From Hydractinia symbiolongicarpus (Eukaryota > Cnidaria > Hydrozoa > Anthoathecata > Hydractiniidae): 60,000 nt of DNA. Position numbers and translations under genes: made by a program. Below the pieces are notes generated by a model. It was not told the DNA's origin. It saw only the letters and a list, made by a program, of their open reading frames with translations, and did not search any database. The DNA lies in NCBI RefSeq assembly GCF_029227915.1, contig NC_079889.1, forward strand, positions 4,032,001-4,092,000, given 5' to 3'. How positions within the stretch are numbered: position 1 is the first letter of the stretch; the number at the start of each line of letters is the position of its first letter. Positions 19,507 to 32,400 of the stretch are shown piece after piece.

Positions 19507-22500
19507 TTAAAGACATCGTTTCATGTTACATATAATATTTTTGGAGAACTTCCATACCATGAACAAGAAAAACCCACTAACTGGAGTACTGAAAAACTCC
19601 ATCACATTCAACACCGTTGATGTTAACATTATGTTTTCCTGGTTTTCATAGCTGTACATGTATAAAAACGCACGAAATTCATTTATCCCAACAAGAAAAC
19701 AAAGGCTCACCAGCGATGTAGTTTCCATCCAGTTAATGAATTTCGATTTATAGGGCTTTACTCGCAAGTGAACAACCAATAGTAGGAGCATGATGGGTAG
19801 AATGAAACACAATCGTTGAATTGGATCGATAAAGAAAGTAGAAAACACTGCAATGGCAAGCCTTTCGTAGAGTCTCCACGTGTCCCAGAACAAACATTTT
19901 TCGCTATTTTTAAATTGACGAAACGGCTCCTGGAACATATTGCATACGTATTCTCTTATTATGGTGTCACTTTGTACATTGCGAAATTTACCAAGCTTTG
20001 TCCAGGCCAAATACACAATGGTTATGGGTGGGCAGCACACGCAATAAAAAAACTGCCTGCCAGTTATGTTTTGACTTTGAAGAAGTCGAACGCTTATGCA
20101 TAAAGTTAGTGGAAATGGCAAAATCCATAAAACAAAAAATGCAATGTTAATCATTTGCCATATGGTGTAACATTTGATTTCTCCATTTACATAAAGAATA
20201 TACTCTCCATTCACATTTCGACAATTGATAAATTGCAAAGAAAATTTGGCCCAAATTGTATAACCAAGAATGATAACATGCAAACAGCAAATGGATGCAC
20301 GAAGTAGGAATCTTCGGTATCTCCAGTAATTTATTCGGTTCCTGCGCATAACGTAAAACAATCCTGCAATAAGTAGAAATACTAAAGCTGAAAGAAGCAT
20401 GCAATGAACGAACAAAAATTCTTTGATGATCTTTTTCTCAACTATGCTAATTCCCTTTCCGGGACAGAATTTGATAAACGCTTTAGGTATGTTTAAGTTA
20501 AAAACTTCGTAAACTAATGTGTTAAGGAAACTTGATTTTTCCTCTTCTTTGTTTTCAACTTTGATATGAATTAGTCCTTTGATTTGATAAAAAGCGACTA
20601 ACACTTTCAATATGCCAGATATTCTGCTGCTGTGTTTGTAGTACTTATTATTTGCTGAAACGACTTCTTTAGTAGGTGGTGATCCGTGTATAACAACAAA
20701 ATCGCCGTCATTTTTCGTGTATTCGAACATATTGGAATTGTTTTGATTTCTGTCTAAGCTCTCTAATTGTGCTTCGTCTTCCTGGATATTTCGATGTCTG
20801 AAACTAATCAGCTTTTCACTCAGTACTTGGAAAAAATACTTTGTGAAAAAGCTGATATCTTTTAGGTAAGCCAGCAGTATGGAGTATGTTAGTCCAAATA
20901 TAGCAAATATAAACCAAAATTGACACTGGCTTGTACACGCATTTGTAGGAACACAACGATTATCAAAATAATTCACTTGAAATCCTCTTTCGCATATTCC
21001 ACAAAGTTTCCCTGTCCTATTTTTCGCACAGCCTTTGATGGAGGTACATTCTCCATCTTTTTTGGAACAGCAATATTGTTCTGGACAAGGAAGAAACTTG
21101 ACTCTTCCCTCACTTTCATATCCCCAAAAATGGTCTTTACTTTTTATGTAACTTTCACAATTACCACCAACAGGACACGGCATGCATTGAGCTTGCGTGT
21201 GAATAGGTATGATTTGATTTACTGGAGCAATCTGAACCTTTTGACTGGAATTCTGAAGTCTATATGTTCCCTTTGAACATAGGTTGCAAAGTAAGGTATA
21301 TATGTACCTTTGGAACTTCTTATTCCTCCTGCCAATTTTTGAATAAGATGCATCAAAGTTGGAAGGGCATGTATAACCTAGAGATATGTTGGTTTGTGCA
21401 GAAAGTGTAAGAAGAATAGAAGGAACACGCGTTTTGGAACCTGATAATGTGACATTGACATTGGCAATGTACACCTGCACATCTTCTGCCTGCGGTGAGG
21501 TAATCCATATTGCATCAGGTATAGGCAACTCTGGTATCGCTAGGGTTTGCACTGTAACGTTATTCATTGTAAGCCAGATCCTACCTTTGTTGTAATTAAC
21601 ATTATAGAGCAAGGCACTAGGGGATTGTGAGGCTGTGTTATTAATAAATTTACTGTTCTCAATCGTGACGTTGCTGGATTCGGAAAAAATTCCACCAACG
21701 CCTTCTCCAGAGTTGTATGCCATTATAGTGGAATTTACATGAAGTTGTGAACGATGGGTTCTAATAGCACCAGCTTCTCTACTTGCTTGGTTAAATTTAA
21801 TGTCAGTGTTTGTTACCAACACTTCACTTCTTTTGTATAAGTACAAACCACCACCAAGTTCTTTTGCATAATTTTTTAATAATTTTGTATTATGGATACT
21901 CACTTTGGAGTTGCGAACGAATATAGCACCCCCGGAATCAGAAGCCTTGTTTTTTTCGAATCTTGAATCGCTGATTATCATTTGACTGTGGTGGATGTAT
22001 AATGCTCCTCCGTCGATGGCTGCTTTGTTTTTAAGGAAATGTGAGGTGGTAATTGCGCCAGTAGAGCTGTTAAGGTACATCGCCCCACCTTCGGACTTTT
22101 TGTTTCTTATGCCACTAAAATTACAACTGTGTACAAAAATTTCGCTGTCGTGAACTGATATTAAAGATTGGGAAACTGCGGTTGCTGTGAAATAAGAATT
22201 ATTAAAGAAGACTTTACTTCGCCTTATGAAAATATTACCAAAACGATTTTTATTGACCACAACTTTCGTCCTTGTCATTGTAAAGTTTGTGTTAACCATA
22301 CGCAAACTTACTGCACTTTGAAATTCGCAATCTGATATGTTTAGAGTTGTGTTTACAAAAGACATCCGATGGAATGGAAAGTCTTGAAGTATAACATTTG
22401 TTAAACTTGTTTCGATGTTGCCAAAAATGTCAAAAGAGTCGAAAAGAAAATCTTCAGTAAACGTAACATTATCAAGTTTAAAGAACGATTTTCTTTGGCT

Positions 22501-23128
22501 TGCATCTTTCCTTATATCAAATTTAGCAGGAGACGCAAAGAAAGAGTTCCTTATGAAAATATTCATTTCAGCTTTTGTTTTTTCTTCAAAAATGGTCTGG
22601 CGAAAAATGCAATTATTAATGTCAATTGATATAGATATGTCAGTGGTATCTATATGACTATTTGTTGATTCAAGGTTATTGGAAAAGCTAAAATATAAAA
22701 CCTCTATTCCATGCAAAGAAAAATAACTATTGCCAAAGTTCCTCATGGTAATATGAAATTTCCCTTTTACAAATGGCCTAAAATTGCTGTGATTATTTTT
22801 TCTAATTATTATTGGTCCACGTAGATCCTGTGTTTTGTTTAGGAAATAAACCATTTGTTTTGATGAACCTCCGTCTAGTGTAACTATATAGCCTCTTTCT
22901 TTTTTATTCATCGCGTGCTGGAGCGTCTTGCAGGGCTGAGATTCAACTCCACATAGATCATCGTCAAGACCATTGTTTGAAACATAAATTTCTTCACATA
23001 ATGCCACTAAAACAACATTACAGAAAAGAATTGAATTCTATTCTTTTTGCTTTCTTAAATTTACAGTTTAAAAGCTAACTTTCCCTACCTATCAAGTAGA
23101 CTTCCGCTATTACCACCAACCATTTCAT
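19507..23128 (-). CDS. secreted-end beta-helix, multi-pass membrane receptor-like protein (1,179 aa)
   Basis: Two exons: 23,128-23,089 and 23,006-19,507, with an 82-bp GT-AG intron splitting one Val codon. Exon 1 supplies the signal peptide (MKWLVVIAEVYLIVA). The ectodomain begins with a CEEIYVSNNGLDDDLCG...PCKTLQHAM motif typical of pectin-lyase-like right-handed beta-helix proteins. It continues with many rungs of the form SGGAIFVRNSKVSIHNTKLLKN up to about residue 560. A Cys-rich membrane-proximal module with ephrin-receptor-like spacing (CMPCPVGGNC, CCSKKDGEC, CGICERGF) precedes eight to nine hydrophobic segments starting at FWFIFAIFGLTYSILL. Between the first and second is a polar loop of about 95 residues. 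Similar architectures occur in cnidarian, placozoan and protist multi-pass proteins of unknown ligand. The single 3.5-kb coding exon is unusual beside the intron-rich neighbour. The product probably sits at the cell surface; signalling or adhesion is inference. Confidence 0.85.
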
Positions 23129-26100
23129 GATATCGCTATAACAAAAAACAAACTAGTTTAAACATAACAGTAATAGTAAAGAGATTTTTTTGTTAGTAGC
23201 ATGCATGTTTCTAAGGTTTGTTGTCAGAATTCTTCTACATGGAACACTTTAGTGACAAAGAAAAATCTTCAAAACATTGTAAGAGAGAGTGGGATGGCTG
23301 ATATGATCAAAAATTGAAAGTCTACAATGTTTAGAATTTTTAATAAGTAGGTAACGGGTAGTTGTAACGTCCTTGGGGATTTCATCCTAACGTCTAGCTT
23401 TTCCTCCTCTCCGACTGTGTTATATTACAGCTAGAGATACTTATAGATTCGTTAGAATTTACCAATATTGCTTAAAACATCCAAAAAACTATGCTATGAC
23501 GTAAATTCTCCTTATAGCAATAAAACCCCCAATGGAAAAACAATTAAATATGGTTATACCCTCAACTAGAAACTTTTATTTTTAGTTTATGTTATGCGTT
23601 CAAAGTATTGATAAAATCGCAAGCTTTGTGAGACTCAATTCTTAGGAAACTTTATTTCCCTAAACGGTCTAAAAAACATATTCGCCCTTATTTTTGTGAC
23701 CCAATTAGCTGAAGTCTTCCCGTTTTTAAATTATGAAAAATAAATACAGATGATTAGGGTCATCATCGTGTTGACATTATGTTATATTCACTGTGAATTT
23801 CATGTCAGGAAGGGAAGAAATGCATTAGGTCAAGCTCTTTTAAGAAAACCTCAAAAATGAGTCATAAATTGGAAAAAATTAACTAAAAAACACGATGTTC
23901 CAAAAATTGTGAGCTAAAGACATAGTTACATATTAAATTCAAAGTTTAAGATAACTTTTTTTTACCTGAGATGTCTTTTTTTTGCAATACGTTTTAATCA
24001 CCGATCTTCGCTTGTATACCTTCAAATGAAACAGTCATATCGGCAGCATTAACTTAATTTTCTTTCTAATCACCGCTATCTAAATTGCCGCATGACAACC
24101 CTGCAATAAATACATTCTTTGGTAATTGCATTATACTGCCTCCAAATTTTGATATTCTTAAATAAAAGGTGGAAAATAAAACGCGGGATATTGTCACATT
24201 GTTACAATAAGACTTCAAAATATTAACTGCAATTACGTGAAAAAGGATGAATTTAGGACATGTTTTGGCATACAAGTTGGATACTTTTTTGTTATTTTTT
24301 CCAACTCGTAATTGGTCCACAATTAAAGGTGACCTGTGGGTCAACATCCCATTATTGTTTTTCTGCAACGGATTATTTTCTTGTTTTTTGTCTTGTTGAA
24401 TTATGAAACCATATATGATGGTACAGCAAAAGTAGTGGATTCTGATTGTCATTGTTTGTATTGAGATGTAGTCACATCTTAATACTTGTAAAATACGCCA
24501 ATGGATTTTACACATAAACCATGATTTATAGGAAGTTGAGTGTCAGCAAAACATTAGCAAGATCATTTATATTTAACAGTAAAAATATACAAAAACAAGA
24601 ATGTAACAAGTAAATCGCTATTTGGGAGACGCAGTGTTGACTTATATTAAATTATAAATGTCTTCATCAAGATCAGACAACCTAACTCGGGTATTTATAA
24701 TGAGTAATTACATAACAATTATAGTGGACCTAAAGGTCAACTCAACAAATTATGGTTTTCCTACAGCAATAATAGGTGTTTACCATTGCATTGCGCTGCA
24801 AATATGAAGACCATGACGAATTCTCATCATTCTCTTTATATTATGACCGTGTTTATTTTAAGATATGAATATTTCGGAATTTTTGTAACTATGTCAATGA
24901 TCTTGGACATTGTTACGTTGAGTGTCCAATGCAGCATTAACAAGAACAGTTTACTGTTATTATTAAATTTTTCAGGGTTTTTTTTTAGTTTTAGAATCCT
25001 TTAATTTATTTGGCCACATTATGAAGGTTTTATGAAACAATTCCACGGATTCCAGCCGTCGCATATATTCCGGTTCCCAGATTAGCGTTATTTGCACATA
25101 TCCTGGATACCGGTATTTTGTAAGAATACAGTAGTGCCCAGCTACCATTTTAAAAAAAATACGGTATAGAAGACACCTAAACATTTTATTGAAATAATTT
25201 TAAATTAGTTTACCACTGCTAAATAAATAAATCTTTAGAGTAATGTTATGTTTTTGTGTTAACCTTAATTAGGCTGAAGTGAAGTTCAGTCGTTGCTTTG
25301 ACAAATAAACCTTAATAAACATGTGTACAACAGTTGAAAATGTTATATCCGGAATATGTACCACGGAAAAATATGTTTTTTGGCTAATATTTTTATATCC
25401 GAACTTTGTCTGTGAATGTGTAAATGGCTGTTTACATAATTTCATAATAACGATATTAGAAACAGTGATGTATAAACAACCACTGATTTTGATGACTAGT
25501 GTACTAAAAATTCTGTCAAGACCTGAAAGACATGAAACACCTGAACTAAAATTTTATAGTCATTTTATATCCCCGCTTTGATAAAATACAGTATCGTTCG
25601 AAATCTTAAATCGAACCAAACAGCATAATATCTCAAGTCTTAAATCCTTTATGGACTGTGCAAAACGTTCAAATTGTGTCTATACAGGACACAATTTAAA
25701 CTTTTTGCACAGTCAGTGTCCTATACAAAAATCGCGTACGTAAGGGCATATGACAGCGATCCTTAGCATTTTGTTTCCGTTTCTTTATTTAATTATTTTT
25801 AAATATTCTAATTATAAGTGTTACAGCTGAGTTCAGAATAAGGATAGTCTTTATGATAATTAAAAAAATGCTTAAGCATAACCTAAACTCTATTAGTTAT
25901 TCGACTGTCGCTGGACGTTCAGAATAACTCGTTGACAACGCACGAATGTTTGGTAACACAATTTAGCTATGGAACATCCTTAAAAAGCATAAAATAAAAC
26001 CGTCGAATAAAATTTTGTTGGTACAACTATACCGTAATTTTCCTAATAAATGAACCGGGAGTGGCGCACCTATTCGAGAAAGGAAGGAAGTGTACGCAGG

Positions 26101-26449
26101 TTTCAAATAAAACTTTGTTTTGATGCTTTCTTAACTTGCACAAACTTTACGAGCTAACGTCACTCGTTTTTAGCCTAATTTGAAAATGGAAACAGGTGCC
26201 AGCTGGCAGCAATTAAATTTATTCTGATTAAATCTCCTTACCTCTGAAAAGCAACGTACAGGATATATGCTTTCTAGAAGGCGTAATTTTAATTGTTTTT
26301 CTTGGATAAAAGTACCCACAAAAAAGTTCCAAAATCTTACAGGCACGTTACTTTTTCTTGATGTATATTTTTAAAGATAAGAAAACAATAAGAGTAATAC
26401 AAGTGCCAATACTATGCTTTGTACAGTCCTCTCAATACATTGCTGTGAT
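23129..26449. other. intergenic, no gene seen
   Basis: This stretch separates the 5' end of the receptor-like gene from the 3' end of the VWA/FAS1 gene, so it must hold the promoter of the former. Frames at 24,066-24,515 (minus) and 25,321-25,581 (plus) show no domain. A strong inverted repeat is listed separately at 25,654-25,714. Confidence 0.5.
25654..25714. repeat. 61-bp inverted repeat (27-nt arms)
   Basis: GACTGTGCAAAACGTTCAAA... on the left is matched by ...AAACTTTTTGCACAGTC on the right, with a TATACAG loop; only two to three mismatches occur. It could be a miniature element or encode an RNA hairpin. It is of precursor-miRNA size, but nothing else supports that. Confidence 0.7.
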
Positions 26450-29400
26450 TTAACTCACAATCTGAACCAGTCCTTCTTTGACAATGATACTGCGATCAAT
26501 TTTATAAAGATCTCTATTGGAACGTGACATCACAGGTTTCTTCCGGTGAAGAACAACCTCTGATACAGGTTCCTTATCCAGCAAGGATACACTCAATAAT
26601 TTTGTGTTTTTTGATAACGCACGATGGTTAAGAAAGCCCAAGAACACGTGTTTAGATAAAAATGCCCTACGCGATTTGCCATCTGAAATTAACTTTTGAA
26701 ATTTTTTCGGATTCATTCGCGAGAAAACATCATTGGTTGGAAGTTGAAAAGTGAATTTTTTGCTTTTGATTAAATTACTTATGTGGTGACGTGCAGATGT
26801 TTGAAGGTGGACACAAACTTCTTCAGTGAAGCAGATTTTTGTCACTTTGTCACGCTTCAATATAGAACCCATGTCACTTTTTTTCCATAGCCGATACATA
26901 ACAGATAAATTTCTGTATTCCTTCAGGATATCCATTAAACTAAGTTTGGGAGGTGTAAGAACTTTGTCAACAACTATTAAAATGATCTTCCTATCTCGGA
27001 TGTAGTACTCTATTTTTGCATCGTTTGCTAACCAAGTTGTCTGTAAAAGAAAGAACGAAAATTTCTTAACATCCTCAGCACACATTCCCACTCTTTCATC
27101 AGTAAAAATGGCGAATGATATTTATGAAAAATGAGAAGGCAAAAAATAGAATAAAAAAGCAAAAATGAAGGGCTGAAAGAAGGAAACTGAAGCATGGAAG
27201 GAGATAAATAAATGAAGATCAGAAGACAACTAGCGCTCTTACTCACATTATGTTGAGAATCCAATGTGATGTGAACATCACCAGTTCCAATTATAGGTCT
27301 GTACATAAGTCGTTCTTTATCGAAAGCCAGAGCAGTATGAAACAGTACAGTTTTTTCACTAAAATGTTTAACCTTTTCTTTTTGAATATACTGGGTATAT
27401 GCTGCATCGTTTGGACAAAATACAACCATTCTATTTTTGACTTTCCTTAAAACATTCAAACGCGACGACAGATCATGCAGGAATTTGTTACAACCTGCAG
27501 CCTTTCCTATGTTAAACAGTGTTTCAAAACCGTCCAAATCTAAAAAAAAATTCGGTAATGAAAGAATGGGGGCAGCAGAATGAAGACTAACAGATATTAA
27601 CCCTATAATAACTGTTTATGAGGGCAATACCGCAGAATATTGACCGACGTTAAAGTAAGTTTTACTTCTTTTTCACGTTTTGTTTACTTTTTGCCGTGTT
27701 TATTTACATTTAATGCTACCGTATTTAAACGATAAACACCGTTGCTATGGTAGCGGGCAATATCGTGGAATATTGCTCGCTATGACGTAAGTTTTAACCA
27801 ATCACATTGCACGATTTTCGAAAATATTGATGCCGTTCTTTTACCCGGGTAATAAAATAAAATATTAGCTGAATAGTTTACACCTATTTTAATCTCAGTT
27901 TAGATTTAGTTAAGAAGTTTTTTAAGTCATTTAATAAATGTTAAACCGATGAGCATTTAGGGACTATTTATATGAGCCCGGTTGGCGGGCTGGTCTGTAT
28001 ACCGAGATCTCGCTTGTTTATCATTTTCCTCATACTTTTGCTCCTCTGTTTATATGGTCAAACGGGCTGGCTCGGTGGGCGAGATCTCGTTTCTCAGAGG
28101 CGGGATGAACATTTCTCATATAAACAGTAACAAAGCAGGCTAGCCGCCTAGGCGAGATGGTTTATTATGCTCTATCAATAAAATATTTTGTTATAAAAAG
28201 AATTTCTTTTGTTCTACATTATTTAATGTTTTCATTGTTCAGAACCATCCTGCCAACCAAAGTAGTTTTTTTCTTCATATAAACACAAGTTAAAGTCCAG
28301 CCCAGCAAGTGAGTCACCCCGTTTGCCGAGCCAGCCCGCCTCCATATAACAGCCCTTTAGATCTCTCTATGCTTGTAAATTAAATGTTGGTACCTGCTTG
28401 ATTCAAGGATCTTTTGTGTCTTCTGTTTCCCAAGATAGATTGAAGTTGTTTCAAAACATCAGGTTCGTTCGGAAGCTTAGTCTAATAAAAAAAAAGATAA
28501 ACATGTTTAGGTTATATGGTTAATTTTGTCCTTCGCAGAATAACTGCATAAGGATTCGAGTTGAATTCAAGTTTGTGGTTTATTTAGTTTGATCTTTAAA
28601 TTGCTGCTAATATAAGCATGAATCGATAAAGATACAAAAAAATTCCCTTAACTAAATCATATTTATAGTTTTCCGATTTTTTTGAAAAAAATCAACAGCA
28701 TCCCGTGGGTAATGCTGTAAACTAAAAATGTCGACTTTCGCAAATTTAGGCAGCTGAAACGATATTGAAGACTGCTGGTTGCAGTTTGTGTGAAATTTTC
28801 ATTATGAAAGACGGCTCGCAATTGCCCACAAAAGTGCTGAAGAAAGCAAAAATTAAAATTCTTCAAGGTTTTGATAGGACATAACAACTTGTTTGAACAT
28901 TGATACTTTTAAAGTATGTTTCTCAAATATCGGAAGATCAAAAATAGTTGCTTGTGAGTACAACACTTGATATGAAACAATTTTGTTTAATTATCTGATA
29001 TCATATCGATAGGTTAAAGTCGAGAAGAATCTTAAAGAACTGTCCTTTTTATACCTTAATAAGATCAACAATTTCCTCTTCGTTTAACGGCCGTCCTTTA
29101 GCAGAAATATCGATTCGTGGTTGTGGAGATGGTTGAATATTAATAGCCGATAAGGCACCAGAATTACCAGATTGGCTGATTTTTAAACCTTGCATCAAAT
29201 ATTGAGTTGACTAAAAAGTTATTATATTCGGTTAGATGTAAACTCGATAAAAAACAACACAGGAATCGATTATAATAAGGATTTAAGCTTAAAGACTCGC
29301 ACAACCTCTGCCATTATATCATATGGTTGATGAGGTATATTGTTGTGTCGGTATCATGGCAATAGAATGTTTATGTGGAAATTGAAATATTCAGTGCAAT

Positions 29401-32400
29401 ATTTCAGCGGAAACATTTGTATGCTAATTCAATAAGAAAACAAGAACTGTCAGTTGCTGTTCCAACAGAAATATTGAGACTTCTCTCCGTTGTACCAGAC
29501 AAAAAAATTCTTAACAATTGATGAATATAGACCATTAACTTACTGATCCAGGCTGGAAAATGTTGATATAGATTTCTTTGCCAGAACAACATTCTTTACA
29601 ATAACGAACACCTAATATAATAAATCAGAATAACATTATAATAACAGACAGTTAAGTGCGATAAAGTTACTTGCTTTGCTCGACATACAACAGTCGACTT
29701 TCATTAGCCAAAATGTTTACCTTTGCAAGTAGGAGTAGGTTCACAAGTGGTTGTTAGACTTGGACCTGTTGGCTCCGGTGTAGATACTGGTTTAGCAGTG
29801 GCTTTTGAAGTTGCAGATTTGGAAGTTGAGGGTTTCAGGCTGGTTGACATTGGAGTTTTTACATTTGTTGTTGATGCCGTTGTTGCTTTCTCAGTTGATT
29901 GTGTTGAGGTAACTGGTGAAGCTGTTGTTGATTCTCCTGAAGAAAAGTTGATGATTATAATTGTTATATAATAAATAGGTATGACCCTTTGCATTCGTAT
30001 TTGAATTGCTGAATGCTAATATTGATATAACAAAAGAACATTATAACAAAAAAAGAACAATTTTTGAATGGACCACGATATCAAACCCGTCCTTTGGAAA
30101 AGCTAAAAAGCATTACACTAAATTTCCTATTGCGAATTTGTGTACCGGGAAAATTCACCACAGCAGGTTTCATTTCGACCAAACTTTATGGAAACGCATC
30201 AGATGCACCTTTCTTTAATTCGTCTATCTATTATATTCATATATTTAGCTAAATATTGATTATATTTTGTTTCTTAAAGCCATGCCAAAAGTAAACAATG
30301 AAAATATTTAAGAACAACCTACCTAACTCGCCTCCTTGGCAAAGCTTCTTGGAAACATTTTTTACGAACTCTTCTGAAAGTAAGTCATTGAAGTTTGAGG
30401 CAAAATAGACGCGACTAGGGTCTCGTGCAATTTTTTTTAATTCCTCCTTATTCAACGCTGTGCCAATTCCTACTACAAATATTTGCACTCCATCGTCATA
30501 CAGTTGTTGGGAGCTTGCCACAGGGTCTAGTTTACTACCATAGTCATCTATTGTGGGGAACTGATTTCCATCTGTTATTAAAAATATGATTCTCTTAAAA
30601 CTTGGACGTGCGCCTAAAGAAATTAAAAGTTAAAACATGACGTTAGTGTACTATTATATATCACATTTTAAATTAAAGCAAAAAATGCTTAACTTTATTT
30701 ATAATATATTTTCAGAGGTATATACGAGGGTAAAGGCAATTTAATAAGGTTAAATAAACATAGAAAAAAACAGCGATCCTGTAGGATACATTCAATTCAT
30801 TATTATTATTTAGCAGTAGTCCTTATAATATCGGCAAAAAAATCTATGCAAAATTATATTCAAAATTTGACTTGAGTGGATGAATACTATGTCTGTCAAT
30901 GTCGGGCAGGTCAATAGTGAGCATTATAACATACCATTCTTTAAAGTAAATAATTCATTCTGTGCTCTATCAAACGCCAAATCAATCCGCGTTCTATATC
31001 CAAAGTATTCTAATTCTCCCACAGCATTAACAAATTCCCTGGTTGTATAATACTTGTTTAGTGGTATTTGTAACTTTGTGTATTTTGTGTGGTCGCTGAA
31101 AGTGATAACACCAGCATGACTCTCTGTTTCAGTGATTTGAAAACTATAAGAATGAAATTCATTAAAGAATCCACGAGTTCGCCCGCCCTTTTGGTACCAT
31201 TTTCCGTGACAAACAGACAGACGTATACGCGTATTATAAGGACTAGTCTTAAACCCGTGAAAAAAATCCATGGGGTCGCCCGTCCTTTATATATCGTATT
31301 TTCTGTTTCCGTAACAGACAAACAAACAGAAAGACGACAGTTATAAAGATAAAACTTATGTTAAATACATTGTCAAATATGGTTAAAAAAGAGTTAAAGG
31401 AGGCTACTAACCTTGCAGCAATCCTTTGCACGAATTGCAATTCCAAGTCATAATCTAATTTTAAACTTTCAGAGGAATCCACAAGAAATCCAATATCTGC
31501 AGCGTATTTGCATTTCTCTTTAGAATCATGCGATACGAAGTCGAACTCGTTCACTGCATAAAAAATCAAGAATGAAAGAGTGTGTCAATGAATAAATTTT
31601 GAGAGAAAGCTGGTTTTAAAATAATTATTGAAAGTGCCAACAGCAAAAAATTAGCAAAGTTGAGAAATAGCTGGACGGGAAGCAAAACAACTTATCTAAT
31701 TAATGAACGATTAGGTGTTAAATTAGATAAGTAAAAAACGTGATGTAGTACCAACATTACATGCAAACTGGTTGTCTGAGAAAACACGTAATTTTTACCG
31801 TTTATTGTTTATTAATCAAATTAATCATTTTTGATTTTTGACACTAAATGATAAAAGGAACTTAATGCTATGTAGTGCAAACTTGGTTTATTAAAAGGCC
31901 TTGTGCTCTATTCAGGGTACAAAGGTCTATGGTGTTTTGTGAAAATTTGCTATTATTTTACTTCAGCCCTCCCTAATTGTTTTGTAATTATACCTGCCGA
32001 TACAGCTCGTTGAAAAATTCATTTACGCAGGGGAATAATGAAAATGATCTGTTACATAAAAATTTGTAGAATCATATACATATATGGCAAACGGTTATAT
32101 CATATATGGCAAACGGTTTCATATTGACTTCATTAACCAAACCATTTTGAAAAGGATTAAGGGATTTAGGTCTTACCCAATTTAACCCCAATGACAAAAA
32201 TTTTATTTAAAAATTTGTTGACTTGTTGTCTCTTTTGTGTATATCTCTCTCAAAGGCTGACCAAGATAATCGATAGAATTATGTGTTTTTAACGAACAGT
32301 TAAAAAGTTGACGTCATTGACCCGTTTGTTCCGAAAAATATAGGTTGTCCTGGCTTTAGGAAATTCGTCTAAATTTTGGTCCCTAGCTAGAGATGAGTTA

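Noticed and set aside
24066-24515. 149-codon minus-strand frame upstream of the receptor-like gene
   Set aside because: Low-complexity hydrophobic/Cys composition with no domain or convincing splice sites.
25321-25581. 86-codon plus-strand frame
   Set aside because: Featureless and isolated; the length is expected by chance in 60 kb.
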